Of a stretch of 64,000 bases of DNA, positions 63,387 through 64,000 are shown piece after piece. The number at the start of each line of letters is the position of its first letter. Position 1 is the stretch's first letter. Both the position numbers and the translations under genes were made by a program. The DNA is from Magnetovibrio sp. (GTDB lineage: Bacteria; Pseudomonadota; Alphaproteobacteria; Rhodospirillales; Magnetovibrionaceae): contig NZ_DATCTF010000009.1 of the NCBI RefSeq assembly GCF_036568125.1, positions 1 through 64,000 on the forward strand, in the 5' to 3' direction. Under the pieces are notes generated by a model. The model searched no databases, was not told the DNA's origin, and was given only the letters and a program-made list of their open reading frames with translations.

Positions 63387-64000
63387 TCACGCCACCCGCA
63401 ACCGGCTGCGGTTGAGCGCGAAATGCGTTTCCACATGATCGAGAACGCGGTGCACCGATGGCTCGATGCCCAAGTTTGAGGTGTTGACCACCAGCTCCGG
63501 CGTATCGGGGGCTTCGTAGGGCGCACTGATGCCCGTGAATTCGGGGATTTCCCCAGCCCGTGCGCGTTTGTACAACCCCTTGGGGTCGCGCGCCTCGCAC
63601 ACGTCCAAGGATGCATCGACGAACACCTCGTGAAACCCCTCGCCGACGATTTCACGCGCCAGATCGCGATCTTGTTGGTAAGGCGAGATGAAAGCCGTGA
63701 TCGCCAAGGTACCCGATTGGGCAAACAAGGCCGCGACCTCGGCGATGCGACGAATGTTTTCGCTGCGATCTTGCGGCGAAAAGCCCAAATCGCTGTTGAG
63801 GCCCGCGCGCACGTTGTCGCCATCCAGCACATAGCCTTGATAGCCCAACTGGTGCAGCGCCTGCTCTAACCCCAAAGCCAGGGTGCTTTTGCCCGAACCG
63901 GACAGCCCGGTCAGCCACAGCACGCCGCCCTTGTGTCCGGTGCGCTGCCAATGATCTTGGCGGTCGACGCGGTGGTCGACGATGTAGATGTTGCGGGCTT
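63387..64000 (-). CDS. cysC: Adenylylsulfate kinase (CysC or CysC domain of CysNC), partial
   Basis: The frame enters from the right edge and ends at 63387, giving about 204 visible residues of APS kinase. It includes NIYIVDHRVDRQDHW upstream of the P-loop LTGLSGSGKSTLA, then DGDNVRAGLNSDLGFS, ENIRRIAEVA, ISPYQQDR and DPKGLYKRARAGEIPEFTGISAPYEAP. It phosphorylates adenosine 5'-phosphosulfate to PAPS, the sulfate donor. The true start is outside the window; an internal GTG at 63923 is not the start because the sequence before it is APS-kinase-like. Whether it is fused to CysN cannot be seen. It converges with the hybrid kinase gene. Confidence 0.92.
   Translation of the reverse strand, partial: ARNIYIVDHRVDRQDHWQRTGHKGGVLWLTGLSGSGKSTLALGLEQALHQLGYQGYVLDGDNVRAGLNSDLGFSPQDRSENIRRIAEVAALFAQSGTLAITAFISPYQQDRDLAREIVGEGFHEVFVDASLDVCEARDPKGLYKRARAGEIPEFTGISAPYEAPDTPELVVNTSNLGIEPSVHRVLDHVETHFALNRSRLRVA

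Noticed and set aside
63387-63923. Internal GTG at 63923 as the start of the APS kinase
   Set aside because: The in-frame sequence up to the window edge continues to match the APS kinase N-terminus (NIYIVDHRVDR), so the gene is truncated by the window and not started there.

Overview
The window looks like a chromosomal segment of a sulfur-oxidising, CO2-fixing alphaproteobacterium, probably in or near the Rhodospirillales. This placement is inferred from gene content and protein style: form II RuBisCO with CbbQ/CbbO, a sox cluster with SoxS/SoxT/SoxV/SoxW accessories, RHH_4, DUF1127 and DUF6460-type proteins, and a B12 riboswitch. No 16S rRNA or marker gene fixes the species. Nearly all the DNA is coding.

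Layout. Positions 1-3.1 kb hold the end of fliG and a PAS/GGDEF/EAL protein. Positions 3.3-19.2 kb form a sulfur-oxidation island. A leftward group encodes DsrE2, a DUF3365 haem protein, an RHH protein, TusA and SoxS. A rightward soxT-like permease is followed by soxXYZA, soxB and soxV. A leftward group encodes a DsrE-like protein, SoxW and a dienelactone-hydrolase-like protein. An ArsR repressor is followed by two tandem TauE/SafE exporters, each behind a related structured 5' leader, then a TIGR02186 protein and a UspA. No soxCD is present. Positions 19.3-25.4 kb hold a large secreted repeat protein of unknown function, flanked by inverted copies of one terminator hairpin, then a cobalt permease under a cobalamin riboswitch, and a UspA/SLC13 transporter pair.

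Positions 25.6-32.6 kb carry Calvin cycle locus 1: rpe, cbbO, cbbQ and cbbM, with divergent cbbR. Positions 32.9-40.8 kb are a mixed region: hydrolase, EamA transporter, a second GGDEF/EAL protein, a TPR-sulfotransferase, a membrane protein, an SDR and Ada. Positions 40.8-45.9 kb carry Calvin cycle locus 2: glpX, cbbP (cyanobacterial-type PRK), cbbT and cbbA. Upstream of it are a roughly 450-nt stem-rich region and a LuxR-type regulator whose receiver lacks the phospho-acceptor Asp. Positions 47.4-51.4 kb encode a redox module: diheme cytochrome, sulfide dehydrogenase flavoprotein, NapC/NirT tetraheme protein and an internally duplicated tetraheme cytochrome.

Positions 51.8-64 kb hold small membrane proteins, a LysR regulator, a DUF1127 protein, a second and unrelated proteobacterial-type PRK, tRNA-His, a Cache histidine kinase, glnB-glnA behind a sigma-54 promoter, a binding-protein/hybrid-kinase pair, and an APS kinase cut by the window edge.

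Together these genes describe oxidation of reduced sulfur in the periplasm (Sox, flavocytochrome c), handling of sulfane sulfur and export of sulfite/sulfate-type anions (TusA, DsrE2, TauE/SafE, SLC13), and use of the electrons for CO2 fixation, alongside nitrogen control and several sensory/c-di-GMP proteins. The most unusual items are the paired leader RNAs before the TauE/SafE genes, the perfect three-way-junction sequence upstream of the second cbb operon, the pseudo-receiver regulator, the duplicated tetraheme cytochrome next to NapC, two non-homologous phosphoribulokinases, and the secreted repeat protein.
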